This document shows positions 36,164 to 43,952 of a stretch of DNA of 64,000 nucleotides, in pieces (positions within the stretch are counted from its first letter, which is position 1; every line of letters starts with the position of its first letter). Below the pieces are notes generated by a model that was not told the DNA's origin, did not search any database, and saw only the letters and a program-made list of their open reading frames with translations. The position numbers were made by a program, and so were the translations under genes. Origin of the DNA: Roseomonas sp. HF4 (GTDB lineage: Bacteria; Pseudomonadota; Alphaproteobacteria; Acetobacterales; Acetobacteraceae); NCBI RefSeq assembly GCF_005222755.1, contig NZ_STGD01000001.1:1-64000 (forward strand), read 5' to 3'.

Positions 36164-36264
36164 TCGCGGGCGGGATTCACACCACATCTCGGCAATCCGG
36201 CGCCATGGACAGGCCGCCGGCGGTCGCGCAGGCTTGCGACCTCGACCCCCCCCGCGAGGCCGCC

Positions 36265-37650
36265 ATGAACGCCATCCCGCCGAGCAATTCACCGATCATC
36301 GCCGCCTTCGTCGCGCATACCCCGGGCAGCGCCGCCGCCTACGCCGAGGCGCGAACCCATTTCCCGGGTGGCGTGACGCATGACACGCGCTATGTCCGTC
36401 CTCATCCGCTCGCCGTCTCGCACGCCGCGGGCGCGCGGAAATGGGACGTCGACGGCCACGAATACGTCGACTACGCGGGCGGCCACGGCGCGCTCATCCT
36501 CGGCCACGCGCATCCCGCGGTGACGGCGGCGGTGGCAGAGCAGTTGGCGAAGGGCACGCATTACGGCGCCAACCACGCGCTCGAGAACCGCTGGGCGGAA
36601 CTGATCAAGGAGATGGTGCCGAGCGCGGAGATGATCCGCTTCACCAATTCCGGCACCGAGGCGACGCTGATGGCGCTGCGCGTCGCGCGCGCGGCCACGG
36701 GCCGGGCGAAGCTGCTGCGCCTGCGCGGCCATTTCCACGGCTGGCACGACCACATGGCCTTCGGCGTGACCAACCATTTCGACGGCACGCCGACGCCGGG
36801 CATCCTCGAGGGCCTCTCCGACAACGTGCTGCTGCTCGACCCGAACGACGAGGCGGGGCTCGCAGGACTGATGGCGGCGCATGGCGGGGAGATCGCTGCC
36901 GCCATCCTGGAGCCGACCGGCTCCACCTACGGCCAGGTGCCGCTGCGCGAGTCCTTCGTCCATGCGCTGCGCGCCGAGACGGCGCGGCATGGCGTCGTCC
37001 TGGTGTTCGACGAGGTTGTGACCGGCTTCCGCGTGGCGAAGGGCGGCGCGCAGGAGGTGCTCGGCATCCGGCCCGACCTCACGACCCTCGCCAAGATCCT
37101 GGCCGGCGGCCTGCCGGGCGGCGCCGTGGTCGGGCGGGCGGACCTGCTGGAACTGCTGGACCCCGAGCGCGCCGCGGCCCGGGGCGTCGAGAAGATCCCG
37201 CACCAGGGGACCTACAACGCGAACCCGCTCTCCGCCGCGGCCGGCATCGCGACGCTCGGCATCCTGCGCGACACGGATGCGATCGCCCGCGCGCACGCCA
37301 CCGCCGCGCAACTGCGCGAAGGCATGAACGGCGTGCTGGAGGAAATGGGCGTGCCCTGGGCCGTCTACGGCCAGCACACCGGCATCCACGTCTTCACCAA
37401 TTGGAAGGGCCTGCGGGTCACGCCGCGCGGCTTCGATCCCCTGGCGATGGGCTACGCCGACCTCAAGGCGCCGCGGGGCTCCCAGACCATCACGAAGCTG
37501 CTGCTGGCGTTGCGCACGCATGGGGTGGATTTCTCGCCCTGGCCGGGCGGGCCGGTCTCGGCGGTGCATGGCCCGGCCGAGGTGGAAGCGACCGTCGCGG
37601 CCTTCCGCGCCGCGCTCGCCGACCTCAGGGCCGAGCGCGAGATCCCGTGA
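36265..37650 (+). CDS. Class III PLP aminotransferase, HemL-like
   Basis: A 461-residue aminotransferase/mutase of the glutamate-1-semialdehyde aminomutase branch. The substrate/PLP motifs are HFPGGVTHDTR (32-42), FTNSGTEA (126-133), FHGWHDH (157-163), FDEVVTGFR (248-256) with PLP-binding Asp249, and the Schiff-base Lys277 in TLAKILAGGLPGGA. The residues around HFPGG differ from true HemL, and a transport/amidase context suggests an amino-acid or amine aminotransferase. GAGG lies just upstream of ATG 36265. Its stop overlaps the next gene's GTG. Confidence 0.88.
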   Translation: MNAIPPSNSPIIAAFVAHTPGSAAAYAEARTHFPGGVTHDTRYVRPHPLAVSHAAGARKWDVDGHEYVDYAGGHGALILGHAHPAVTAAVAEQLAKGTHYGANHALENRWAELIKEMVPSAEMIRFTNSGTEATLMALRVARAATGRAKLLRLRGHFHGWHDHMAFGVTNHFDGTPTPGILEGLSDNVLLLDPNDEAGLAGLMAAHGGEIAAAILEPTGSTYGQVPLRESFVHALRAETARHGVVLVFDEVVTGFRVAKGGAQEVLGIRPDLTTLAKILAGGLPGGAVVGRADLLELLDPERAAARGVEKIPHQGTYNANPLSAAAGIATLGILRDTDAIARAHATAAQLREGMNGVLEEMGVPWAVYGQHTGIHVFTNWKGLRVTPRGFDPLAMGYADLKAPRGSQTITKLLLALRTHGVDFSPWPGGPVSAVHGPAEVEATVAAFRAALADLRAEREIP

Positions 37651-38435
37651 GCACCAGCGTCGTCGGGCGCGCCCTGCTGCTGGGCGAAAGGCTCGACCAT
37701 CGCGGCCTGCCCCGGGAAGGCGCGCCGCTGGCCGACCCGGTGCCGCTCGCGACGCCGGAGGGCTTCACGGCCTTCGCCTTCCGATGGGGCGCCGTCGTGT
37801 TCTTCGGCGCCACGACGGCGCAGCAGGACGCGGTGGTCGGGATGCTGCGCCCGCGCCTGACCGGCCCCCTGCCCACCCCGGTCGAGGAAGCGGCGCGGAT
37901 CGAGTCGGGCGCCGAGCAGGATGGCGTCGACCCGGCGGGCATCGTCCGGCTGCGTGACCTGGCGCCCGCCAGGCTCGCGGTGGTCGCGGACGCCCTGGCG
38001 AAAAGCGCCGCGCTCGCGCACCAGGAGGCGCTGCTGGCCGAGGCGCTGGACCGGCTGGAACCTGTGGTCGCGGCGCTCAGGCGGGACGGGCGGCTCGTCG
38101 CCTCCACCCGCGCGCTGCACCGGCAGATCGGCCATGCGCTGTCGGCACGCAGCCGCACAACGGCGCGCGTCGAGGCCGAGGAGAAGCCCGAGATCCTCTG
38201 GGACCACCCGGAGCTCGAGCGCCTGCACGCGCGCCTCGCGGACGAATGGGAGCTGAAGGAGCGCAGCGCCGCCCTCGACCGCAAGCTGTCGCTGATCGGC
38301 GACACCACCGAGGGCGTGCTGTCGCTGATCCACGGCCGGCGCGCGATGGGGCTCGAGATCGCGATCGTCGCGCTGGTCGGCATCGAGGTCGTCTTCACCT
38401 TCTGGGAGTATCTGGTGAAGCCGATGTTGCGCTGA
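37647..38435 (+). CDS. RMD1 family (DUF155) protein
   Basis: A 262-residue protein of the RMD1/DUF155 family. N-terminal blocks such as FAFRWGAVVFFG are characteristic, the central part is helical and charged (about 110-215), and residues 235-256 form one C-terminal membrane anchor (AIVALVGIEVVFTFWEYLV). Eukaryotic relatives (yeast Rmd1, human RMND1) act at organelle membranes in mitochondrial translation; bacterial function is unknown. The GTG start overlaps the aminotransferase TGA by four bases (GTGA), indicating coupled expression. It converges with the amidase, 4 bases away. Confidence 0.85.
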   Translation: MSTSVVGRALLLGERLDHRGLPREGAPLADPVPLATPEGFTAFAFRWGAVVFFGATTAQQDAVVGMLRPRLTGPLPTPVEEAARIESGAEQDGVDPAGIVRLRDLAPARLAVVADALAKSAALAHQEALLAEALDRLEPVVAALRRDGRLVASTRALHRQIGHALSARSRTTARVEAEEKPEILWDHPELERLHARLADEWELKERSAALDRKLSLIGDTTEGVLSLIHGRRAMGLEIAIVALVGIEVVFTFWEYLVKPMLR

Positions 38436-38439
38436 GGGC

Positions 38440-39825
38440 CTACCCCGCCATGGCAGGCCGCCGCGCCCGCCACGACGTCGCCGTCTCATAGGCATGGCCG
38501 GCGCACAGCACCGTCGCATCCTCGAAGGGCCGGCCCACGAGCTGCACGCCGACGGGCAGCCCGCCTGCGCCGAAGCCCGCGCAGACCGTCAGCGCCGGCT
38601 GGCCGGTCAGGTTGAAGGGGATGGTGAAGTTCGGCACCTCGAAGGAGGTCCACTTGCCCATCTTGGTGATGAGCGGCGCCTCTCCCGGCTGCGCCGCGGT
38701 CAGCAGCAGGTCGCAGCCTTCCATGACCTTCGCGACCGCGTCGCAGAGCTCCCGCCGCCGGCGCTGCGCCTGGAGGTAGTCGGCGGCCGAGATGGTGGCG
38801 GCGAGCGCCAGGCGTTCGCGCAGGATCTCGCCGTAGTCGCGGTACTTCGTGTGCAGCCAGGGTTCGTGCACGGCGAAGGCGTCGGCGGCCAGGATGAGCC
38901 AGCCGGCCGCGTTGAAGTCGGCCAGCGGCGGCAGCGTCACGTCCGTGATTTCGGCGCCGAGGGCGCGCAGCGTGTCGGCCGCATGCGCGATGCCCGCCGC
39001 CATGCCGGGGCTGACCGGGCAGTCGGTCTCGTGGAAATGGCGGATCACGCCGATGCGCAGCCCCTTCACGCCGCCGCCTAGTCCGCGCAGCAGGTCGGGC
39101 TTCGGCCGCGGCGCCGAGGACGGGTCGACGGGATCGTGGCCGGCCAGGGCATCGAGCAGGATGGCGCAATCCTCGACCGTCCAGGCGAGCGGCCCGACCG
39201 TGTCGAGGCTGTGCGAGAGCGGCAGCACGCCCATGCGCGAGCAGAGCCCGTAGGTCGGCTTGATGCCCGCCGTGCCGCAGAGCGAGGCCGGGCCGCGGAT
39301 CGAGCCCCCCGTGTCCGAGCCCGTGCCGCCCAGGATGACGCCGGCGGCGATCGCCGCCCCGGTGCCGGAGGAGGACCCGCCCGTGAAGTGGTCGGTGTTC
39401 CAGGGGTTGCGCGCCGGCGGCCAGGGCAGGTCGAAGGAGGGCCCGCCCCAGGCGAATTCGTGCGTCGCGAGCTTGCCGAGCATGACCGCCCCGGCCCCGC
39501 CCCAGGCGCGCACGGCGGCGGCGTCGGCCTGCGGCACGTGGTCGATCAGCACGCGGGAATGGCCGGTCGTGGGCACGCCCGCCGTCTCGTAGATGTCCTT
39601 ATGGCCGATCGGGATGCCGTCGAGCGGGCCCTTCAGCGTACCCGCCATCTGCCGCGCCTCGGCGGCCTTCGCCTGCGCCAGCGCGATCTCGGGCGTGAAG
39701 CGGATGAAGGCGTGGATCGCGGGGTTCAGCGCCTCGGCCTTGGCGAGGCGGTCCGTGGCGAACTCGACGGGCGAGACCTTCTTCGCGGCGATCAGGCGCG
39801 CCGCCTCGGCGATGGTCGGGATCAT
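38440..39825 (-). CDS. Amidase signature enzyme
   Basis: A 461-residue amidase-signature hydrolase. The Ser-cisSer-Lys triad is visible: Lys in GIPIGHKDIYET, the Ser pair and nucleophile in GGSSSGTGAA through GSDTGGSIRGPASLCG. Family members hydrolyse amides such as allophanate, carboxybiuret, indoleacetamide or aminoacyl-tRNA amides. It is not GatA: no gatC/gatB and motif spacing differs. The start ATG overlaps the stop of a 64-residue gene (ATGA), reminiscent of the AtzG-AtzE pair, so a small accessory subunit is likely. Substrate unknown. Confidence 0.9.
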   Translation of the reverse strand: MIPTIAEAARLIAAKKVSPVEFATDRLAKAEALNPAIHAFIRFTPEIALAQAKAAEARQMAGTLKGPLDGIPIGHKDIYETAGVPTTGHSRVLIDHVPQADAAAVRAWGGAGAVMLGKLATHEFAWGGPSFDLPWPPARNPWNTDHFTGGSSSGTGAAIAAGVILGGTGSDTGGSIRGPASLCGTAGIKPTYGLCSRMGVLPLSHSLDTVGPLAWTVEDCAILLDALAGHDPVDPSSAPRPKPDLLRGLGGGVKGLRIGVIRHFHETDCPVSPGMAAGIAHAADTLRALGAEITDVTLPPLADFNAAGWLILAADAFAVHEPWLHTKYRDYGEILRERLALAATISAADYLQAQRRRRELCDAVAKVMEGCDLLLTAAQPGEAPLITKMGKWTSFEVPNFTIPFNLTGQPALTVCAGFGAGGLPVGVQLVGRPFEDATVLCAGHAYETATSWRARRPAMAG

Positions 39826-40016
39826 GCCGCGGGGCCCTTGGGCGCGAAGGTCACCGCCATCTCGGCGAAGCATTCGCGGGGCGTGCGCACGCGCGTCGCC
39901 ATCGCGAGGATATGGCCGGAGACGGCGCGGATGCCCTCGCGCTCGGCCTCGGTCAGCGGCAAGGCGTGCCGCGCCATCAGCGCGTCGAACTGGGGCTTGT
40001 CCATGGGCTCGGGCAT
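39822..40016 (-). CDS. Small AtzG-like partner of the amidase
   Basis: A 64-residue acidic-to-neutral helical protein. It has two predicted helices (KPQFDALMARHALP and AEREGIRAVSGHILAMATRV) and a C-terminal CFAEMAVTFAPKG tail. Size, helix-then-tail layout ending in TFxP and coupling to an amidase gene resemble the DUF4089/AtzG or GatC-like small subunits; overall identity cannot be judged here. AGGAGG lies about 9 bases before ATG 40016. Its TGA overlaps the amidase ATG. It likely stabilises or positions the amidase. Confidence 0.65.
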   Translation of the reverse strand: MPEPMDKPQFDALMARHALPLTEAEREGIRAVSGHILAMATRVRTPRECFAEMAVTFAPKGPAA

Positions 40017-40084
40017 CGCGGTTCCCCTCCTGGCTCGGGAAGCGGCGATGCTGCGCCGATCGGCGGGCGGGTCAATCCCGCCGG

Positions 40085-41263
40085 TCAGCCACGCGCGGCG
40101 TGGTCGGTCAGGGATTGCGCGACCCGCGTGCAGGCCGTGCGCAACCGTTCCTCGGTCTGCGCGAAACAGAGGCGCAGATGCCCTTCCCCGCCCGCCCCGA
40201 AGGCCGCGCCGGGCGCAAGGCCCACGCCCGCCGAATGCAGCAGCGACTTCGCTAGCGCCACGCTGTCCGTGCAGGCCGCGACCTTCAGGAAAAGGTACAT
40301 CGCGCCGTCGGGCCGCGGCGCCGTGACGCCCGGCACGGTGCCGAGGATCTCGACCGCAAGGTCGCGGCACGCCCGGTAGCGCGCCTGCGTCTCGGCGATG
40401 AAGCCATCCCCCCGGTCCAGCGCCGCGACGCCCGCGTGCTGCACGAAGGTCGCGGCCGAGGACATGTTGAACTCGTTGAGCTTGGCGAGGCTGTCCATCA
40501 GCGCGGGCGGCGCCACGATCCACCCCAGCCGCCAGCCCGTCATCGACCACGACTTGCTGAAGGAATTGACCGAGACGACGCGGTCCTCGGGCGTCGCGAT
40601 GGACAGGAAGGACGGCGCCGCGTCGCCGGCGAAGAACAGGCGTTCATAGACGTCGTCCGCCAGGATCCAGGTTCCGGTCCGCCGGCAATGGTCGAGGATG
40701 ATGCGCTGTTCGGCCGCGCTCAGCGTCCAGCCGGTCGGGTTGCCGGGGCTGTTCAGGAACAGAAGGCGCGTGGCCGGCGTCACGGCCGCCAGCAGTTCGT
40801 CGAGATCCACGCGCCAGAGGCCGTTCTCGATCCGCAGCGGCAGCGGCGCGACCCGCGCGCCCAGCACCCGCGCGATGCCGTCCATGTTCGGCCAGGCCGG
40901 CATCGGGATCACCACCCGGTCGCCCGGGTCGAGCAGCGCCTGCGCGACCAGCATCAGCGCATTGACGCCGGACGCCGTGACCGCCACCCGCCCCGGCCCC
41001 ACAGGCCGGCCGTTGCGGGTGAGGTAGCGCGCGATCGCGTCCCGCAGCGGCGCGATGCCGGGGTTGGGCGCGTAGAAGGTCTCCCCGGCATCGAGCGCCG
41101 CCTTCGCCGCCTCCCGGATGAAGGCGGGGGTGACGGTGTCGGGCTCGCCGAAGAACAGGCGGACCAGGCCCGGGATGCCCCGCCCGGCCTCGGAGACTTC
41201 GCGGATCAGGGAGCCTTCGATGGCGTCGAGCGCAGCGCGCGGTCCGGTCGGATGGGTCGTCAT
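40085..41263 (-). CDS. Class I/II PLP aminotransferase
   Basis: A 392-residue fold type I aminotransferase. Landmarks are LFFGEPDTVTP (N-terminal arm), the YAPNPGIAPLRDAIARYL block, the NSPGNPTGWT motif, DDVYERLFF and the Schiff-base lysine in SFSKSWSMTGWRLGW. The C-terminal carboxylate-binding arginine lies in GHLRLCFA. It resembles aspartate/aromatic aminotransferases; the exact amino donor is unknown. It is 68 bases upstream of the small subunit/amidase pair on the same strand and diverges from the ureohydrolase. Confidence 0.9.
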   Translation of the reverse strand: MTTHPTGPRAALDAIEGSLIREVSEAGRGIPGLVRLFFGEPDTVTPAFIREAAKAALDAGETFYAPNPGIAPLRDAIARYLTRNGRPVGPGRVAVTASGVNALMLVAQALLDPGDRVVIPMPAWPNMDGIARVLGARVAPLPLRIENGLWRVDLDELLAAVTPATRLLFLNSPGNPTGWTLSAAEQRIILDHCRRTGTWILADDVYERLFFAGDAAPSFLSIATPEDRVVSVNSFSKSWSMTGWRLGWIVAPPALMDSLAKLNEFNMSSAATFVQHAGVAALDRGDGFIAETQARYRACRDLAVEILGTVPGVTAPRPDGAMYLFLKVAACTDSVALAKSLLHSAGVGLAPGAAFGAGGEGHLRLCFAQTEERLRTACTRVAQSLTDHAARG

Positions 41264-41330
41264 GCGGGGGGACTTACCGCCGCGCGCCGGTCCTGGACAG
41301 GGGCGGGCGGGGCGCGCTTAAGGTGCCCGC

Positions 41331-42227
41331 ATGGCCACGCCCATGACCTTCGCCGCCCCGCACGCCTTCCTCGGCGCCCGCGCCCACGACCGCGGCGCGG
41401 CCGTGTGCGTGGCGGGCGTGCCGCTCGACATCGGCACCACCAACCGCGCCGGCACGCGCGACGGCCCGCGTGCCATCCGCGCCGCGGCGCGCATGCTGAC
41501 CGACGGGCGCCACCCCGAGACTGGCGCCGACCCCGCGGCGCTCGACCTTTCGGACCTCGGCGAATTCGCCATCGCGCTGGGCGACATCCCCGAGAGCCTC
41601 CGGCTGGTCGAGGCGCAGGCGACGGGGCTTGCCCACCTGCTCGCCTTCGGCGGCGAGCACGGCGTGACGCTGCCGCTGCTGCGCGCGCTCACGAAGCGTA
41701 TCGGCGGGCCGGTCGGCATGGTGCACATCGATGCGCATCTCGACACGTCGGAGGACAATTTCGGCCAGCGCTTCGCCCATGGCTCGGTGTTCTGGCACGC
41801 CATCACTGAAGGCTTGGTGGAGCCGCGGCGGATGATCCAAATCGGCATCCGCTCCCCCGCCTGGCCCGAGATGTTCGCCTGGACCCGGGCGCAGGGCGTC
41901 ACGATCCTCTCCGCCCAGCAGGTGCACGAGAGCACGCCGGCCGCGGTCGCGACGCGCGTGCTGGAGGTGGTGGGCGCCGGCCCGGCCTACCTGTCCTTCG
42001 ACATCGACGGGCTCGACCCCGCCTTCGCGCCCGGCACGGGCACGCCGGAGGTGGGCGGCCTCGCCACCTGGCAGGCGCAGGGCATCCTGCGGCGGCTGGG
42101 CGCGATCGACTTCCGGGGCGCGGACGTGGTCGAGGTGGCGCCGGCCTACGACGTGGCCGAGGTGACCGCGCTGGCGGCGGCGACGATCGGCTGGGAATAC
42201 CTCTGCCTTCTGGCCGGCAAGGGTTGA
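41331..42227 (+). CDS. Ureohydrolase (agmatinase/arginase family)
   Basis: A 298-residue dinuclear-manganese ureohydrolase. Metal ligands are His110 (GGEHGV), Asp134/His136/Asp138 (HIDAHLD) and Asp224/Asp226 (SFDIDGLDP). Agmatinase makes putrescine from agmatine; arginase makes ornithine from arginine; some relatives act on guanidino acids. Sequence alone does not decide. It lies upstream of the ornithine decarboxylase-like gene, which would use ornithine, and homospermidine synthase, which uses putrescine, so either activity would feed the same product. A hairpin follows the stop immediately. Confidence 0.9.
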   Translation: MATPMTFAAPHAFLGARAHDRGAAVCVAGVPLDIGTTNRAGTRDGPRAIRAAARMLTDGRHPETGADPAALDLSDLGEFAIALGDIPESLRLVEAQATGLAHLLAFGGEHGVTLPLLRALTKRIGGPVGMVHIDAHLDTSEDNFGQRFAHGSVFWHAITEGLVEPRRMIQIGIRSPAWPEMFAWTRAQGVTILSAQQVHESTPAAVATRVLEVVGAGPAYLSFDIDGLDPAFAPGTGTPEVGGLATWQAQGILRRLGAIDFRGADVVEVAPAYDVAEVTALAAATIGWEYLCLLAGKG

Positions 42228-42229
42228 CC

Positions 42230-42246
42230 GCCGGATAGTTTCCGGC
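42230..42246 (+). terminator. Hairpin after the ureohydrolase stop
   Basis: GCCGGA and TCCGGC pair around a TAGTT loop, 2 bases after the ureohydrolase stop. With only a few T residues following, it is a weak terminator candidate that would separate this gene from the decarboxylase transcript. Confidence 0.4.
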
Positions 42247-42307
42247 TGTTACAGGGGGTGTTCCGGCCGATATGCGCGCGGCTCATGCCGCCCCCGCGAG
42301 TTTCTTC

Positions 42308-42336
42308 TTGCAATCCGCAGACATGCTGCATATTTT
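42308..42336 (+). promoter_or_regulatory. Candidate promoter of the decarboxylase-hss operon
   Basis: TTGCAA (42308-42313) and TATTTT (42331-42336) are separated by 17 bases and lie in an AT-rich island of an otherwise GC-rich gap. Each hexamer matches the sigma-70 consensus at four of six positions. Transcription would begin near 42343, giving a leader of about 360 bases. Confidence 0.45.
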
Positions 42337-42342
42337 CCGGCC

Positions 42343-42705
42343 GTCGCCCCGTCCTGGGGCGCCGACGCCATCGCACGTGCCGCGAGGCCCGCCTTGCCGG
42401 GCCACAAGCAACGACGGGACGCGTCCTTTGCACGATCCGGCCATGCTGTGGGCCGGAAGGTTCGAGGGAGCCGCCTGTGTCGCCTGACCGCCGCCTTGCG
42501 ATGGACCCCCATCGCACCAGACGCAGCGCCTGATCCACGCCGCTGCGCCGCCGCCCCGTCCCCAAGCCGCAAGGCCGGGGGGAGAGCGGGGCGTCGTCTG
42601 CGGCGGGCCGCCGGCAGGCTCCCTCATTCGCCGCCGCCGCGCCCGGGTGCGAACCCGTGGCGCGGCGGCGGGCGCGCGAAACCCCCCTCCCCAAGGTCCG
42701 ATGCG
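42343..42705 (+). ncRNA. Structured 5' leader of the decarboxylase gene
   Basis: No gene is credible here, but perfect hairpins follow one another: 42345-42350/42356-42361, 42386-42391/42398-42403, 42436-42442/42451-42457, 42497-42504/42509-42516 and 42552-42557/42588-42593. The last is an 11-base-pair stem (42632-42642/42660-42670) topped by CGGGT/ACCCG with a GCGA (GNRA) tetraloop at 42649-42652. It ends 35 bases before the start codon. Alphaproteobacterial ornithine decarboxylase genes are known to carry a conserved leader, the speF motif; whether this is that RNA or another is not tested. Polyamine-responsive control is inferred. Confidence 0.45.
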
Positions 42706-43932
42706 ATGACCCAGATCCGCCTCCGCGGCGCAGTCGCGCCGCTCCGCCGCCCCGGGGCCACCCAGCGCCGCGCGACCGTCGATGCCATGGTCGCCGCGCT
42801 CCGGCCCGAGGAGCCGCTGCACTGCCTGCGCCCGCAGGCGGTGACCGACGCCGCGCGCGCCTTCGTCGCCGCCTTCCCGGGCGACGTGCTCTATGCCGTG
42901 AAGTGCAACGCCGAGCCCGCCATGCTGCGCGCCGTCGCGGCCGGCGGCGTGGCGCATTTCGACTGCGCCTCGGATGCCGAGGTGCGGCTCGTGCGCTCCA
43001 TGTTCCCGGGCGCCGCCATCCACTTCATGCACCCGGTGAAGTCCCGCGCCGCCATCCGCGCCGCCTGGGCGCAGCATGGCGTCAGTGACTTCGTGCTCGA
43101 TGCCGATGCGGAGCTGACCAAGATCCTGCAGGAGACCGGCGGCGGCGACCTCGGCCTGGTGGTGCGGCTCGCGCTGCCGAAGGGCTCGGCCGCCTACGAC
43201 CTGTCGGGCAAGTTCGGCGCCGCGCCGGCGGAGGCCGCGGCGCTGCTGCGCGCCGCCCGCCCGCATGCGGCGCGGCTCGGCCTGTCCTTCCATGTCGGCT
43301 CGCAATGCATGGACCCCGCGGCCTGGACGCGCGCGCTGGCGCTGGCGGCCGAGGTGATCGCCGCGGCCGGCGTCGCGGTCGATATCGTCGATGTCGGCGG
43401 CGGCTTCCCGGTCGCCTATCCCGGCAGCACGCCCCCGCCGCTCGCGGCCTTCATGGCCGCGATCCGTGACGGCGCAGCGCTGCTGCCGCCGGGCGTGCGG
43501 CTCTGGGCCGAGCCCGGCCGCGCGCTGGTCGCCGGGGGCGCCTCGGTGGTGGTGCAGGTGCAGCAGCGCCGCGGCGATGCGCTGTATGTGAACGACGGCG
43601 TCTATGGCGCGCTGTCGGATGCGGGCGCGCCCGGCTTCCGCTTCCCGCACCGCCTGGTCCGTGCGGGCGGGGACCCGGTCGCGGCCGTCGCGCGGGACTT
43701 CACCCTGTTCGGTCCGACCTGCGATTCGGCCGACGTGATGAAGGGCCCCTGGACGCTCCCCGCCGATGTGCGGGAGGGCGACTGGATCGAGGTCGGCCAG
43801 CTCGGCGCCTACGGCACGGCGCTGCGCACCGCCTTCAACGGCTTCGACCGCGCGCATGTGGCGGAAGTTTCCGATGCGCCCATGCTCGCCACCGCCGGAT
43901 ACGACACGGCCGCGCCCGCGCGCGCGGCCTGA
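42706..43932 (+). CDS. Ornithine decarboxylase-like PLP enzyme (fold type III)
   Basis: A 408-residue alanine-racemase-fold decarboxylase. Schiff-base Lys66 lies in LYAVKCNAEP; SFHVGSQC, VDVGGGFPVAYPG and AEPGRALVAG supply PLP contacts, and FGPTCDSADV carries the catalytic cysteine of the opposing subunit. Length and the CDSADV motif fit the ornithine/lysine decarboxylase branch rather than LysA. It should yield putrescine from ornithine. ATG 42706 has AAGG about 12 bases before it. Homospermidine synthase follows after 20 bases, so the two form an operon. Some relatives accept lysine or carboxy-diamines. Confidence 0.9.
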   Translation: MTQIRLRGAVAPLRRPGATQRRATVDAMVAALRPEEPLHCLRPQAVTDAARAFVAAFPGDVLYAVKCNAEPAMLRAVAAGGVAHFDCASDAEVRLVRSMFPGAAIHFMHPVKSRAAIRAAWAQHGVSDFVLDADAELTKILQETGGGDLGLVVRLALPKGSAAYDLSGKFGAAPAEAAALLRAARPHAARLGLSFHVGSQCMDPAAWTRALALAAEVIAAAGVAVDIVDVGGGFPVAYPGSTPPPLAAFMAAIRDGAALLPPGVRLWAEPGRALVAGGASVVVQVQQRRGDALYVNDGVYGALSDAGAPGFRFPHRLVRAGGDPVAAVARDFTLFGPTCDSADVMKGPWTLPADVREGDWIEVGQLGAYGTALRTAFNGFDRAHVAEVSDAPMLATAGYDTAAPARAA

Positions 43933-43952
43933 CCTGCAAGGATACGACGACG

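Noticed and set aside
42283..42330. Tiny minus-strand frame ending in SADCKKKLAGAA
   Set aside because: Only about 13 codons from its last ATG; cannot be distinguished from chance.
42272..42487. 71-residue frame in the decarboxylase leader
   Set aside because: No ribosome site; it overlaps several perfect hairpins and the promoter, and has no homology.
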